A DNA stretch of 64,000 nt from Leadbetterella sp964563435. Lineage in GTDB: Bacteria > Bacteroidota > Bacteroidia > Cytophagales > Spirosomataceae. The stretch covers positions 176,259 through 240,258 of the forward strand of contig CAZLXI010000001.1 in NCBI GenBank assembly GCA_964563435.1. The letters are read 5' to 3'. Each line of letters opens with the position of its first letter. The first letter of the stretch is position 1. Below the pieces are notes generated by a model, which was given only the letters and a program-made list of their open reading frames with translations, did no database searches and was not told where the DNA came from. Positions 25,069 through 34,576 of this stretch are shown here, one piece after another. A program made the position numbers and the translations under genes.

Positions 25069-26364
25069 CTACTTTCCGATACCGTACTTTTCAAAGTACT
25101 TCTCCGCCAGTCGCTTTTGCTTGTCATCGAGATTCACCTCGGCGCCCCGGATGTAAGCCTGCGTCACTTTGGCAGTCCGCATATCCATAATGTCACCCTC
25201 ACTGATGATAAAAGTAGCATGCTTGCCTGCTTCGAGGGTACCTACCCACTTGTCTATCCCCAGGATTTTCGCATTGGAAGAAGTGATCAATGCCAGCGCT
25301 TCGGCTTTGGTGAGACCGTGCGCTACGGTATTCCCGGCCACGAACGGAAGGTTTCGTGTTCTCCAGTAGGAATTGTTGTAGTGCAGTCCTACGATCAATC
25401 CCTTTTTCACGAGATAAGCCGGTAGCTTATATGCTTCCCATACGTCGGAGTCGGGCCTCGACGGCAAACGGTGCGTAGGTGAAACAATGATCGGCACATT
25501 ATTTTCCTTCAGGGTCTGGATAGCCAGCTCTGAAGTGACCGCTCCCACCACCACAGGGTACTTCACCCCTACTTCTTTACAGAAATTAACCGCTTCGATC
25601 ACTTCCTTGTCGGTTCCCGCCTCAATAAACAGGCGTTGGTCACCGCTTAAAATGCCGTTCAGGGCTGACAGCTTCAGGTTGTCATACTTGTCGCCACCTT
25701 CTTTCTGAACCACTGATTGTGCAAAAAGCTCCCGCAGTTCATCTACCGTCTTCTGATAACGTTCATTTTTTTGAAGATCGCGGGTCATGGTCTGAAAATT
25801 GAAGGTTACGGTCATCCTTCTCGGCCAGTTGAGCCAAAGGCCGTCATCGGGTTTCAGCACGGCGTCTTCCCAGTTCCAGCCGTCGAGGTAGAAGATAGAG
25901 GAACGTCCGGAAATAATTCCGCCGCTGGGTGTGGCCTGGGTGATCAGCACACCGTTGCCCCGTACCGTAGGGATCACTTCAGAATCCGTATTGTAGGCGA
26001 TCAGGGCACGAACATTCGGGTTGTAGTCACCCAGTTCGTTGTAATCGAGCGTAGGCCGGCTTGATTCAATTTCCGCCAGTCCCAATGTATTGGCCGGTGA
26101 TATGATACCGGGATAGACATGCTTCCCTTCCACATTCACTTTTCGGGCATTCGGATATTTAGCGGAAAGGTCGGAAGCCGAAACCTCCTTAATGAGCCCT
26201 TTTTCGATCACCAAAGAACCGGAAGTATGCTCGGTTCCGTTACCCGTAAAAATATGCGCGTTATAAAAAAGTACAGGTTCTGCTGACGCTTTTCCCACGC
26301 CCGGATTCTGGGCAAATGCCGTTCCGGACAGCAGGCAAAACAGAGATATGATTAGTTTTTTCAT
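25069..26364 (-). CDS. Secreted amidohydrolase-like protein lacking the HxH metal motif
   Basis: A 431-residue protein with signal peptide MKKLIISLFCLLSGTAFAQ. The amidohydrolase (imidazolonepropionase-like) beta-sandwich and barrel are recognisable: 'LVIEKGLIKEV', 'GKHVYPGIISPANTLGLAEIE', and the C-terminal 'GLTKAEALALITSSNAKILGIDKWVGTLEAGKHATFIISEGDIMDM'. Where active relatives read PGFIDxHxH, this protein has PGIISPANTLG (from residue 85), so the first two metal-binding histidines are missing. It is thus probably catalytically inert or altered. Its start overlaps the stop of the 1018-residue partner by four bases (ATGA), which implies translational coupling and perhaps a complex. A terminator follows. 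Confidence 0.82.
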   Translation of the reverse strand: MKKLIISLFCLLSGTAFAQNPGVGKASAEPVLFYNAHIFTGNGTEHTSGSLVIEKGLIKEVSASDLSAKYPNARKVNVEGKHVYPGIISPANTLGLAEIESSRPTLDYNELGDYNPNVRALIAYNTDSEVIPTVRGNGVLITQATPSGGIISGRSSIFYLDGWNWEDAVLKPDDGLWLNWPRRMTVTFNFQTMTRDLQKNERYQKTVDELRELFAQSVVQKEGGDKYDNLKLSALNGILSGDQRLFIEAGTDKEVIEAVNFCKEVGVKYPVVVGAVTSELAIQTLKENNVPIIVSPTHRLPSRPDSDVWEAYKLPAYLVKKGLIVGLHYNNSYWRTRNLPFVAGNTVAHGLTKAEALALITSSNAKILGIDKWVGTLEAGKHATFIISEGDIMDMRTAKVTQAYIRGAEVNLDDKQKRLAEKYFEKYGIGK

Positions 26365-29300
26365 TTACCGCTGGCGTTTAAAATACGTAAGAAAAAGTCA
26401 AGATTTTCAACGGATACCCCGTCATATTCCATGATATGGTCACAGTGGATGTGCTCCTGCCGCTGACGCATCACCGGCCTTTCGGTAGGAACCCCTCTGC
26501 CTTTCTCGGCTAACAGTGTCTGGATCAGGCGGTTTTTCTCATCACTCAGCTCTTTTTCTTTCTGCTCCTTGGTGTTCAGATCGAAATAAATGGCGCCGTC
26601 AATGATGGTTTTTTCAGGCTTGGCATAGATCGACAAGGGGTTATCGGTCCACAATACCAGGTCAGCATCTTTACCGCTCTTCACCGAACCCAGACGTTCA
26701 TCCAGCTTCAGCATTTTGGCCGGGTTCAGGGTGACGGTCTTCCAGGCTTCTTCTTCTGTCAGCCCACCGTAGAGAACGGTTTTGGCAGCCTCCTGGTTGA
26801 GTCTTCTGGCCATTTCGGCATCATCGGAGTTAATGGCCGTGGTAATCCCCATTTTATTGAGTATGGCGGCATTAAACGGAATCGCTTCTTTTACTTCCAT
26901 TTTATAGGCCCACCAGTCGGAGAAGGTAGAACCGCTGATGTTTCTTTCCTTCATTTTATCGGCTACTTTATAGCCTTCCAGAATGTGGGTAAAGGTATTT
27001 ATTTTGAAGCCAAGGGAGTCAGCCACTTTCATCAGCATGTTGATCTCTGACTGCACATAGGAGTGACAGGTGATATGGCGCTCGCCGTTCAGGATCTCCA
27101 CCAGCGCATCGAGTTCCAGGTCGCGCTTCGGCACAGTCAAACCGGTTTTCACTTTCGCTTTGTTGTAATCCTCCCATTCCTTTTTATAGACAATGGCGCG
27201 GGTAAAGGCATCCAGAAATACCTGCTCCACTCCCATCCGGGTGATCGGGTAACGGTTAGGCGTGGTACTTGAGTTTCCTCTTTTCACGTTTTCTCCCAAA
27301 GCAAATTTGATAAATTTGGGTGAATTCGGGATGATCAGCTTATCAGGAGACTCGCCCCATTTTAACTTAACGATGGCCGACTGGCCACCGATACAGTCGG
27401 CCGAGCCGTGCAGCAGTTGCGAGGTAGTCACCCCACCGGCCAGCTGACGGTAGATGTTGATATCTTCGGAATTGATCACGTCTTCCTGCCTTACTTCGGA
27501 AGAAACCGACTCCACTTCATTGATGGAGAACAGGGCGATGTGGCTATGCTCGTCAATGATGCCGTTGGTCAGGTGCTTCCCGGTGCCGTCGATCACTTTG
27601 GCGTTACCGGCCGCCAGGTTTTTCCCTACGGAATGAATCTTCCCGCTTCTCACCAGCACATCGGTCACAATGTTCCCCTCTTTCTCGTTGGTCCATACCG
27701 TAGCATTCCGGATCAGCAGGTCTTCCTGCTTCGGCAGCTCCTTGTTCCCGAAAGCTACAAACGGATAGAGTATACCTCCTTTCGCCGCGGCAGGCCGGGT
27801 GCCGGTGCGGGCCGAGTCCTGTTTGGCAGTGGCCGCATTTTCTTCTATCAGCGTGGCGGTCCAGCTAAAGGTCTGCCCTTTGGCATCCACTCCCTGACCG
27901 GTAATCTTCTTTTCGGAGATCAGGCCGGTCAGGCGTGACATCCCTTCATTGCCCTTGCGGTAAGAAATGGTTAAGAAATCTTTATCGCGGGTTACCGCAG
28001 GTTTCACTTTCACCGTATCGAGTGCCAGTTCTATGGCAGGTTTTTCCGGATCACCGGAAACGGTCAACCGGTTGAATCCCGGTATATTGGTATTGTATTT
28101 CCCGGCTATATCGGACGTTGAGATGTCGTTGATCACAAATTTGGAGCCCTGTACCCAGTTTTCCAGAATTTTCGATTTTTCTTCAAAGATATCTTTGTCG
28201 GTGATCAGGAAATTGGCCAGAAGGCCGGTCTTTATGGTTCCTACTTTATCTTCCAGGCTGAGGATACGGCTGGGGTTTACGGTGAGTGCTGCCAGGGCAT
28301 CCTTTTTGCTCAGACCTGCTTTTATGGCGGCCTGAAGCTGGGTGAAGAAAGCGGATTTTAGTGGCAGATCAGATGCCGTCAATGAAAAATCGATCCCTTT
28401 GGCCGCCACTGCAGCCGGATTACCGGGTGCCAGCTCCCAATGCTTGAGGTCAGCCAGCGACACATTCTCCGCATCCATAGGATCTTCCACATCGAGGGCT
28501 TTCGGGAAGTTAAGCGGAAGGATGAGGTGGGTGTTGAGCGCTTTGATCTCATCGATGCGGCGGTAATCATCGCCCCCGGATTTGATGATATATTTCACTC
28601 CGAATTCTTTGCCCAGTTTATCTATTCTCAGTGCATCATGAAAGCTGGTGCCGTGAAAAACAGAAGGCAGGCCCTGATTGGCTGAAAAGGCTTCGAGTGA
28701 CAAATTCTTCTCTGATGTATTCTTTGCTTTTTTATACCAGTCGGCATCGTAGTAAGTCTGACGTAAAAGCGCCACACAACCCATCAGAGAAACCGGGTAA
28801 GTTTGGGTACTCAATCCTTTTTGAAAGGAATAGTGCGAAGATACATCGGCTTTGAGAAGCGCCTTGCTGTCTTTTTCTTCGCCCAGGGTAACCAAAACCG
28901 AATTTCCTCTGACTATACCATCTTTTATGTGGGAAACCACCGAACCGAAACCTATCTTACGAAGCTCTTCAGCCGCTTTGGTATTGATAGTAAAAACCTC
29001 AGACGACTTTACTTCCGGCTTAACGGCCTGGTTGAAGGCATAGGCGCCTTTTTTTTCCGACTCGAAGGTCATTGCAGCTCCACCCCCACCACCGCGGCCA
29101 CCGGCCATCGGCCGCCGGAGTTCAGGCAGTCCGTAATCGGAGTAGATGTCCACGAAAGATGGGTAGATGTGTTTTCCTTTCAGGTCTATCACCCGGGCAG
29201 ATTTAGGGTAATCGAAGTTTTTCCCTACTTTTTCAATTTTATCTTCTTTGACAAGAAGCCATGCATCTTCCAGAACGGTGGCCGGATCCACATGAATAAC

Positions 29301-29417
29301 AGCATTCTTAAATAAGTAATAACCCGGCCGTTTATCCTGCACACCGTTTTGATTGGGTTGTGCAAAAACCGCCGACTGTCCTACCAAAAGAAGCAACAGT
29401 AGAAATACTTTCTTCAT
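26361..29417 (-). CDS. Secreted tandem amidohydrolase (inactive N-half, active-type C-half)
   Basis: A 1018-residue protein with signal peptide MKKVFLLLLLLVGQSAVFAQ. It contains two amidohydrolase units. The first (about 30-420) has 'GKHIYPSFVDIYSDYGLPEL' in place of the HxH motif. The second (about 570-985) keeps 'NGIIDEHSHIALF', with His624-Ser-His626, and later metal/catalytic candidates 'ITCHSYVQSE', 'FTHILEGYK' and 'INSDDAEMARRLN'. The family hydrolyses cyclic amides or peptide-like bonds (imidazolonepropionase, isoaspartyl peptidase, Xaa-Pro relatives); the substrate cannot be read. A Gly-rich patch (about 105-113, GGRGGGGGAA) is notable. It is the first gene of a coupled pair with 25069..26364. 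Confidence 0.85.
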   Translation of the reverse strand: MKKVFLLLLLLVGQSAVFAQPNQNGVQDKRPGYYLFKNAVIHVDPATVLEDAWLLVKEDKIEKVGKNFDYPKSARVIDLKGKHIYPSFVDIYSDYGLPELRRPMAGGRGGGGGAAMTFESEKKGAYAFNQAVKPEVKSSEVFTINTKAAEELRKIGFGSVVSHIKDGIVRGNSVLVTLGEEKDSKALLKADVSSHYSFQKGLSTQTYPVSLMGCVALLRQTYYDADWYKKAKNTSEKNLSLEAFSANQGLPSVFHGTSFHDALRIDKLGKEFGVKYIIKSGGDDYRRIDEIKALNTHLILPLNFPKALDVEDPMDAENVSLADLKHWELAPGNPAAVAAKGIDFSLTASDLPLKSAFFTQLQAAIKAGLSKKDALAALTVNPSRILSLEDKVGTIKTGLLANFLITDKDIFEEKSKILENWVQGSKFVINDISTSDIAGKYNTNIPGFNRLTVSGDPEKPAIELALDTVKVKPAVTRDKDFLTISYRKGNEGMSRLTGLISEKKITGQGVDAKGQTFSWTATLIEENAATAKQDSARTGTRPAAAKGGILYPFVAFGNKELPKQEDLLIRNATVWTNEKEGNIVTDVLVRSGKIHSVGKNLAAGNAKVIDGTGKHLTNGIIDEHSHIALFSINEVESVSSEVRQEDVINSEDINIYRQLAGGVTTSQLLHGSADCIGGQSAIVKLKWGESPDKLIIPNSPKFIKFALGENVKRGNSSTTPNRYPITRMGVEQVFLDAFTRAIVYKKEWEDYNKAKVKTGLTVPKRDLELDALVEILNGERHITCHSYVQSEINMLMKVADSLGFKINTFTHILEGYKVADKMKERNISGSTFSDWWAYKMEVKEAIPFNAAILNKMGITTAINSDDAEMARRLNQEAAKTVLYGGLTEEEAWKTVTLNPAKMLKLDERLGSVKSGKDADLVLWTDNPLSIYAKPEKTIIDGAIYFDLNTKEQKEKELSDEKNRLIQTLLAEKGRGVPTERPVMRQRQEHIHCDHIMEYDGVSVENLDFFLRILNASGK

Positions 29418-29433
29418 ATTTTACAGTTTAGGT

Positions 29434-29451
29434 TTAAATTTCGAAATTTAA
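29434..29451. promoter_or_regulatory. 18-bp perfect palindrome upstream of amidohydrolase operon
   Basis: TTAAATTTCGAAATTTAA is fully symmetrical and centred about 25 bases upstream of the ATG at 29417. It could be an operator or simply AT-rich symmetry near a promoter. No consensus -7 box was found on this side. Confidence 0.35.
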
Positions 29452-29566
29452 GGAAATCTCCGAATAATCTGCCAGATAAGCCGTAATCAATCGATATAAT
29501 TATTGTTTTAGTGGATGAGCGTTCGGATAATTTACACAGGGGTAACGCTTTTGTCGGCTAAAGCCT

Positions 29567-29574
29567 TATTTTTG
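29567..29574 (+). promoter_or_regulatory. -7 box for the nucleotidyltransferase gene
   Basis: TATTTTTG lies 26 bases before the ATG at 29601. No TTG stands at the proper -33 distance (one is 13 bases upstream). Confidence 0.45.
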
Positions 29575-29600
29575 CAGCGCGTAAACTTTAAAATCTGTCA

Positions 29601-30500
29601 ATGAAACCTACATTACTGATCCTGGCTGCGGGAATAGGCAGCCGATACGGTGGAATAAAGCAACTGGACTCTTTCGGTCCGAATGGAGAAACCATCATAG
29701 ATTATTCTCTTTTTGATGCTATCCGAAGCGGTTTCGGGAAAGCGGTGTTCATTATCCGGGAAGAGCTGAGAGAAGATTTTATCCGGGTTTTCGGGCCCAG
29801 GCTGGAGGGGAAGATCGATTACGAAGTGGCTATCCAGGGCTTTGATTCTTATCTGCCGGCGGAGCTGGGCGAGGTAAAACGGGAGAAACCCTGGGGTACC
29901 GGTCATGCCATGCTTTGCGCCCGGGAAAATACCACTACTCCTTTTGCGGTCATCAATGCCGACGACTTCTACGGAAAGGAAGCTTTTGAGACCATCGCCG
30001 GGTTTCTTCAAAACGATACGGATGACGGAACGCATACAATGGTCAGCTACCAGCTTAAAAATACGCTTTCCGAAAACGGTACCGTATCCAGGGGAGTATG
30101 TACCGTAGACGAGGGAGGATTTCTCACCGATGTGATCGAACGGACGAAAATCGAAAGGTTAACCGACGGCAATATTGTTTTCCACGACCTGGGGGAGCCA
30201 CAAATCCTTGAGGATAACACCCCGGTTTCCATGAATTTCTGGGGCTTTAAACCCGGTGTCTTCCCGGAAGTGGAGCGGATGTTTCATGCCTATGCACTTG
30301 AAAATTTCAATGCCCCCAAAGCCGAGTTCTATATCCCGAAGGTGATGAGCAACCTGATGGAAGAAGGAAAAGGAAGATGCAAAGTGTTTACCAACTCGGC
30401 CGACTGGTTCGGGGTGACGTATCCGGAAGATAAGGAGACTGTAAGGGCTGCTATCCGGAAGCTGGTCGATCAGGGGGAATACCCGGAAACGCTTTGGTGA
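29601..30500 (+). CDS. Sugar-phosphate nucleotidyltransferase
   Basis: A 299-residue GT-A fold enzyme of the NDP-sugar pyrophosphorylase group, which couples a sugar-1-phosphate to an NTP. The signature is 'LLILAAGIGSRYGGIKQLDSFGPNGETIIDYSLFDAI', with GxGxR and the conserved lysine. 'FAVINADDFYGKEAF' carries the metal-binding aspartates. The sugar and nucleotide specificity cannot be read. Relatives of this subgroup often lie beside a kinase-like phosphotransferase gene, which is absent here; instead an alpha/beta hydrolase gene follows after a simple-repeat tract. Confidence 0.87.
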   Translation: MKPTLLILAAGIGSRYGGIKQLDSFGPNGETIIDYSLFDAIRSGFGKAVFIIREELREDFIRVFGPRLEGKIDYEVAIQGFDSYLPAELGEVKREKPWGTGHAMLCARENTTTPFAVINADDFYGKEAFETIAGFLQNDTDDGTHTMVSYQLKNTLSENGTVSRGVCTVDEGGFLTDVIERTKIERLTDGNIVFHDLGEPQILEDNTPVSMNFWGFKPGVFPEVERMFHAYALENFNAPKAEFYIPKVMSNLMEEGKGRCKVFTNSADWFGVTYPEDKETVRAAIRKLVDQGEYPETLW

Positions 30501-30504
30501 ATTG

Positions 30505-30546
30505 TTAATGGTGAATGGTGAATGGTTAATGGTGAATGGTGAATGG
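30505..30546 (+). repeat. Two perfect 21-bp tandem repeats in a simple-sequence tract
   Basis: The unit TTAATGGTGAATGGTGAATGG occurs twice in direct succession (30505-30525, 30526-30546), itself built from ATGGTGA words, and decayed copies continue to about 30600. It fills the 136-base gap between the nucleotidyltransferase and hydrolase genes. Confidence 0.8.
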
Positions 30547-30636
30547 TTAATTGTTAATGGTGGGGAGATAGTGTACAGCTAACAGTGAACGGTGGATAGT
30601 TGGGGGTTAGAAGGTTAAGGAGAAAACAGTAGGGTT

Positions 30637-31365
30637 ATGAATATTGTATGGGTACACGGATTTGGTGAGGATTCGGCCGTATGGGAAGATTTCCTGCCGG
30701 CGATTCATTCTTATTATACTTCGAATGTGTTTGATTTTTCGGCCCGGGTCGGCTACCGCTCTATCCGGGAGTATGCAGGTGACCTGCAGGTTTTTTTGTC
30801 GGAAAAGAAGATAGAAAAACCGGTGATCATCGGCCACTCGATGGGGGGGTATATTGCTTTGGAATATGCTGCCCAATACCCTGACCAGGTACGGGGGCTG
30901 GGCCTTTTCCATTCCTCTGCCGCGGGCGACAGCTACACGAAGAAGAAAGAACGGGAGAAAACCCGTGCGTTCATTGGAAAAAATGGACCTGCCGCTTTTA
31001 TACAGAATTTTTATCCCAATATGTTTACGGAGGATTTCCGGCTGAAGAATGCCGACCTGATCGCCGGCAATATCCGGCGCTATTCCGGGTTGGATCCGGA
31101 AGCGCTGATGTCAGCCACGGAATCCATGAAAAACCGCCGGGGTCATGTGGGGACGCTCAAAAGCTTCTCCTTCCCGGTTTTCCAGATCCTGGGCAAGCAG
31201 GACGCTTTTGTTCCGTTGGAAAAAGCGCTGGAGCAGACGGTGCTGTTGCAGCGGCCGTTTACATTGGTTTTGGATAATGCTGCTCATGCGGGGATGTTGG
31301 AGTCGCCCGCCATCTGTGCGGAATTTATTAATTATTACCTGGAGGCGATAGCTACCGCCCACTGA
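30637..31365 (+). CDS. Alpha/beta hydrolase
   Basis: A 242-residue cytoplasmic alpha/beta hydrolase. The oxyanion strand is 'IVWVHGFGEDSAVW' and the nucleophile elbow is 'VIIGHSMGGYIALEYA' (serine in GHSMGG, near residue 69). The catalytic acid is probably the Asp in 'ILGKQDAFVPLE' and the histidine lies in 'LDNAAHAGMLESP'. The cap region is short and helical. Substrates could be esters or similar; the family is too broad to say more. It is convergent with rodA, whose stop lies 16 bases away. Confidence 0.88.
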   Translation: MNIVWVHGFGEDSAVWEDFLPAIHSYYTSNVFDFSARVGYRSIREYAGDLQVFLSEKKIEKPVIIGHSMGGYIALEYAAQYPDQVRGLGLFHSSAAGDSYTKKKEREKTRAFIGKNGPAAFIQNFYPNMFTEDFRLKNADLIAGNIRRYSGLDPEALMSATESMKNRRGHVGTLKSFSFPVFQILGKQDAFVPLEKALEQTVLLQRPFTLVLDNAAHAGMLESPAICAEFINYYLEAIATAH

Positions 31366-31381
31366 GGAAATAAAGGCACGG

Positions 31382-32662
31382 TTACACCTTATAACTCCTA
31401 TGTGCATCCAGCTTCAGGAAGATGAAGAGAAGGATGGTAAACGAGAGTAGCGATGATCCGCCATAGCTCATGAAGGGCAGCGGGATACCGATGATGGGAA
31501 TAAGGCCGATGGTCATGCCGATGTTGATCAGCAGGTGGAAGAACAAAACGCTGGCTACACCGTAGCCGTACACCCGGGCAAACTTGAACTTCTGCTTTTC
31601 TGCCAGGTTATAGATCCGGGTGATGAGGATAAAATACAGGGCGATCACCACAAAAACGCCCACAAAGCCCCATTCTTCGCCTACGGTACAAAAAATAAAG
31701 TCGGTAGACTGCTCGGGAACGAAGTCAAACTTGGTTTGGGTGCCCTGCAGGTAACCTTTTCCCAGCAAGCCGCCGGTGCCGATGGCCAGCTTGGACTGGG
31801 TGATGTTCCAGCCGGCGCCCAAAGGGTCAACGTCGGGGTTGACCAATACCCGGATCCGGTTCTGCTGGTGCGGTGCAAAAACATGATTGAAAGCAAAGTC
31901 TACCGCCAGCAGGAAGGCGCTGAAAAGCACGAAAAGGCCGATCACCCGCTGCAGGTTCTGACGGTTCCGGTCGTAACGCTTCAAAAAGAGATACCAGAAT
32001 AAGACCGCCAGTAAAGCAAGACCCAGGATAACGATCCAGAGTTGTTCTTCAAATATCAATCCAAGCACGAATAAGGCCACAAACGCCAGGAACATGGCGG
32101 GGTAAACGCCGGGCAGTCCTTCGCGGTAAAGAATGATAATAAAGGCGGCAAAGGCCAGAGCGGAGCCGGTTTCCTTTTGTAAAATAATGATCACCGGCGG
32201 CAGGAAGATGATCAGGCAGGCTCTGACCAGGTTGTTGAATTTAGTCATGGTCACCCCCTGCGTGCTCAGATATTTGGCCAGGGCCAGCAGGGTAATGGTT
32301 TTGGCCAGCTCCGCCGGCTGAAACTGGAACCCACCGAAACGAAGCCAGGAACGGGACCCTTTAATATCCGGTGCTATGAAAATAGTAAGTATAAGAACGA
32401 GAATACAAATCCCGTAGAATATATAGGCGAAGGTATCGTAAACCTTATAGTCAATGAACAGAATGACCATAATAATGGCAAAGGCCAGCACCATAAATAT
32501 GATCTGCTTGCCCGCGTTATGGTCCAGGGAATAAATGGGTTTAGGATTATCAACGTTGTAAACCGCGGCATAAATGTTGACCAGTCCTATTGTCAGAAGT
32601 ATAATGTAAATCCATACGGTGGTCCAGTCCAGCCCCTTCTTGATGTCTATTTCTCTTGCCAT
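31382..32662 (-). CDS. rodA: Rod-shape SEDS peptidoglycan glycosyltransferase
   Basis: It polymerises lipid II into glycan strands for cell elongation, in partnership with PBP2. The 426-residue SEDS protein has about ten membrane helices. 'GSRSWLRFGGFQFQPAELAKTITLLALAKYL' carries the conserved W-x-R and Q-P-x-E-x-x-K segments. The long loop 'NPDVDPLGAGWNITQSKLAIGTGGLLGKGYLQGTQTKFDFVPEQSTDFIFCTVGEEWGF' includes the essential aspartate and glutamate regions. Its start lies one base from the end of the PBP2 stop, so the two are co-transcribed and likely coupled. Confidence 0.96.
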   Translation of the reverse strand: MAREIDIKKGLDWTTVWIYIILLTIGLVNIYAAVYNVDNPKPIYSLDHNAGKQIIFMVLAFAIIMVILFIDYKVYDTFAYIFYGICILVLILTIFIAPDIKGSRSWLRFGGFQFQPAELAKTITLLALAKYLSTQGVTMTKFNNLVRACLIIFLPPVIIILQKETGSALAFAAFIIILYREGLPGVYPAMFLAFVALFVLGLIFEEQLWIVILGLALLAVLFWYLFLKRYDRNRQNLQRVIGLFVLFSAFLLAVDFAFNHVFAPHQQNRIRVLVNPDVDPLGAGWNITQSKLAIGTGGLLGKGYLQGTQTKFDFVPEQSTDFIFCTVGEEWGFVGVFVVIALYFILITRIYNLAEKQKFKFARVYGYGVASVLFFHLLINIGMTIGLIPIIGIPLPFMSYGGSSLLSFTILLFIFLKLDAHRSYKV

Positions 32663-32663
32663 T

Positions 32664-34490
32664 TTATTGTGCCTGTGATCTTCCGGCTACGGTGGTGTAG
32701 CGGGTGCTCATGATGTATTCTTTTTGTGCTTCACGGTTATGGCTGCCCTTTAGGTATTTTTCCATGAGAAGCCCGGCAATGGGTGCGGATGCTACGCCGC
32801 CGAATCCCGCGTTCTCTACTACTACCGCAACTGCAATTTTAGGGTTATGCTTGGGGGCAAATGCAATAAAAATCGCATGGTCTTTTCCCTTGGCATTCTG
32901 AGAAGTACCCGTCTTTCCGCAGACCTCCACTCCTTTTATCTGGGCCTGGCGCCCTGTACCGGCCTGCACCACCAGCTCCATGCCTTTCACTACTTCTTCA
33001 AAATGACGCTTGTCGATATTGGTTTTGGTAATCTCTGTGGGTGTGGCTTTGCCCCTGGAAACGTCGAGGCCGGTACTTTTCACGATATGGGGGGTAACCC
33101 AGTAGCCTCTGTTGGCAAAAACGGCTGCCATATTGGCCAGCTTCAGCACATTCACCCCGTATTCCCCTTCTCCTATGCTGATGGAGTAGATGGTGGAGTA
33201 TTTCCACTGGTTTTTGCCATATACCCTGTCGTATCCTTCCGGAGTGGGAATCACCCCTTTGGTTTCGGAGGGCAGGTCTACACCGAGTCGTTGCCCGAAG
33301 CCGAACCTCATGATCTGCTCGTTCCAGTTTTTCAATCCTTCACTGACATCCCACGAACCGCCGGTTTTCGGGTTATTATGCAGTATACGCCGTAAAACAT
33401 TATCAAAATACGGGTTACTGGATTTCTGGATAGCGGCATAGAGGTTAGCAGTCTCTCCGGCACTGTGCATGGCAAATTTGCTGTTGCCTGATAAAGAAGT
33501 GGAAGTGGTAATCACCCCGTCGCCCAACCCGATAGCCGCCTGCACCAGCTTGAAAGTTGAGCCGGGGCGATAAAAAGCCGATACCGGCCGGTTATTAAGC
33601 GGACGGTCGGGATTCCGGGTCAATGCGGTATAATTCCTGGAAAACTCCCTGCCCGACAATAAGGCCGGATCGTAAGTTGGATAGGAACCGATGGCGATGA
33701 TGCCCCCGGTAGAGGGTTCAATGGCCACTACAGCCCCTACTTTCCCCTGAAACAGGGAGTCGGCCAGCTGCTGAACGCCAAGATCGATATACGTGTACAG
33801 GTTATTGCCGATAACAGAGGCCGTGTCATAGCGGCCTTCGTGGTAAGAGCCTTTATCCTCCCCTTTGGAGTTCATGAGCACCATCCGGCTGCCCCGCGTT
33901 CCGCGCAGCTCAAGTTCATAGTATTTTTCAAGACCGGCCAAACCGATGTAATCGCCTTTGCGATAATATTCCACCTCCTGCTCGTCGTATTGTTTTTTAG
34001 GAATCTCCCCGATATACCCGAGAGCATTGGCCATGGTATTACCGGGATAGGTCCGGTAGAACGACTGCTCGAAATGAAAACCCGGATATTGGATCATCGC
34101 ATCGATCACCCCGGAGTATTCCTGTTTGGACAACTGCCGTAAAAAGAGCGAAGCACGAAGCTTTGAGTAACTCCTGGCCTGGGTGAGCATGGAATCTACA
34201 TAGGGCTTATCAATGCCGAAAAGGTGGCAGAACGATACCGTATCGAAAGGCAACACTTTCTGGGGAATCACATACATATCGTACACTTCCTCATTGGCTA
34301 CCATGAGCTTTCCGTGCCTGTCATAAATCTGCCCCCTCAAGGGAATACTAACCTCTTTACGCACCGAATTGAGCGCGCCAATGGTTTGGTAATCCTTGTA
34401 AATCACCTGCAGGTAGAACAGCCGGAGCAGGTAAATGGCACCGATGGTATAAATAAAAATTAGTATAGGAAATTTCCTGTTTTCGAACAT
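32664..34490 (-). CDS. mrdA: Penicillin-binding protein 2 (elongasome transpeptidase)
   Basis: It cross-links peptidoglycan during elongation together with RodA. The 608-residue bitopic protein has an N-terminal membrane anchor ('FPILIFIYTIGAIYLLRLFYLQVIY', about 8-32), a pedestal domain, and a transpeptidase domain with SxxK in 'YRPGSTFKLVQAAIGL', SxN in 'IQKSSNPYFDNVL' and KTG in 'VCGKTGTSQNAKGKDHAIFIAFAP'. mreBCD, often upstream of mrdA in Bacteroidota, is absent from this side; the tolC gene of the export array lies 86 bases upstream on the same strand. Possible read-through from the array is of interest. Confidence 0.96.
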   Translation of the reverse strand: MFENRKFPILIFIYTIGAIYLLRLFYLQVIYKDYQTIGALNSVRKEVSIPLRGQIYDRHGKLMVANEEVYDMYVIPQKVLPFDTVSFCHLFGIDKPYVDSMLTQARSYSKLRASLFLRQLSKQEYSGVIDAMIQYPGFHFEQSFYRTYPGNTMANALGYIGEIPKKQYDEQEVEYYRKGDYIGLAGLEKYYELELRGTRGSRMVLMNSKGEDKGSYHEGRYDTASVIGNNLYTYIDLGVQQLADSLFQGKVGAVVAIEPSTGGIIAIGSYPTYDPALLSGREFSRNYTALTRNPDRPLNNRPVSAFYRPGSTFKLVQAAIGLGDGVITTSTSLSGNSKFAMHSAGETANLYAAIQKSSNPYFDNVLRRILHNNPKTGGSWDVSEGLKNWNEQIMRFGFGQRLGVDLPSETKGVIPTPEGYDRVYGKNQWKYSTIYSISIGEGEYGVNVLKLANMAAVFANRGYWVTPHIVKSTGLDVSRGKATPTEITKTNIDKRHFEEVVKGMELVVQAGTGRQAQIKGVEVCGKTGTSQNAKGKDHAIFIAFAPKHNPKIAVAVVVENAGFGGVASAPIAGLLMEKYLKGSHNREAQKEYIMSTRYTTVAGRSQAQ

Positions 34491-34576
34491 GTTGCCTTAA
34501 GATCTGAGAATTAAAATACAAATTTCCGAAAATTTGCGATCTTTTAACAGGATTTCCCATAATAAAATTTAACCCT

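Noticed and set aside
30505..30600. CRISPR-like repeats
   Set aside because: The 21-bp units are directly adjacent without spacers and no cas gene is present; it is a simple-sequence tract.
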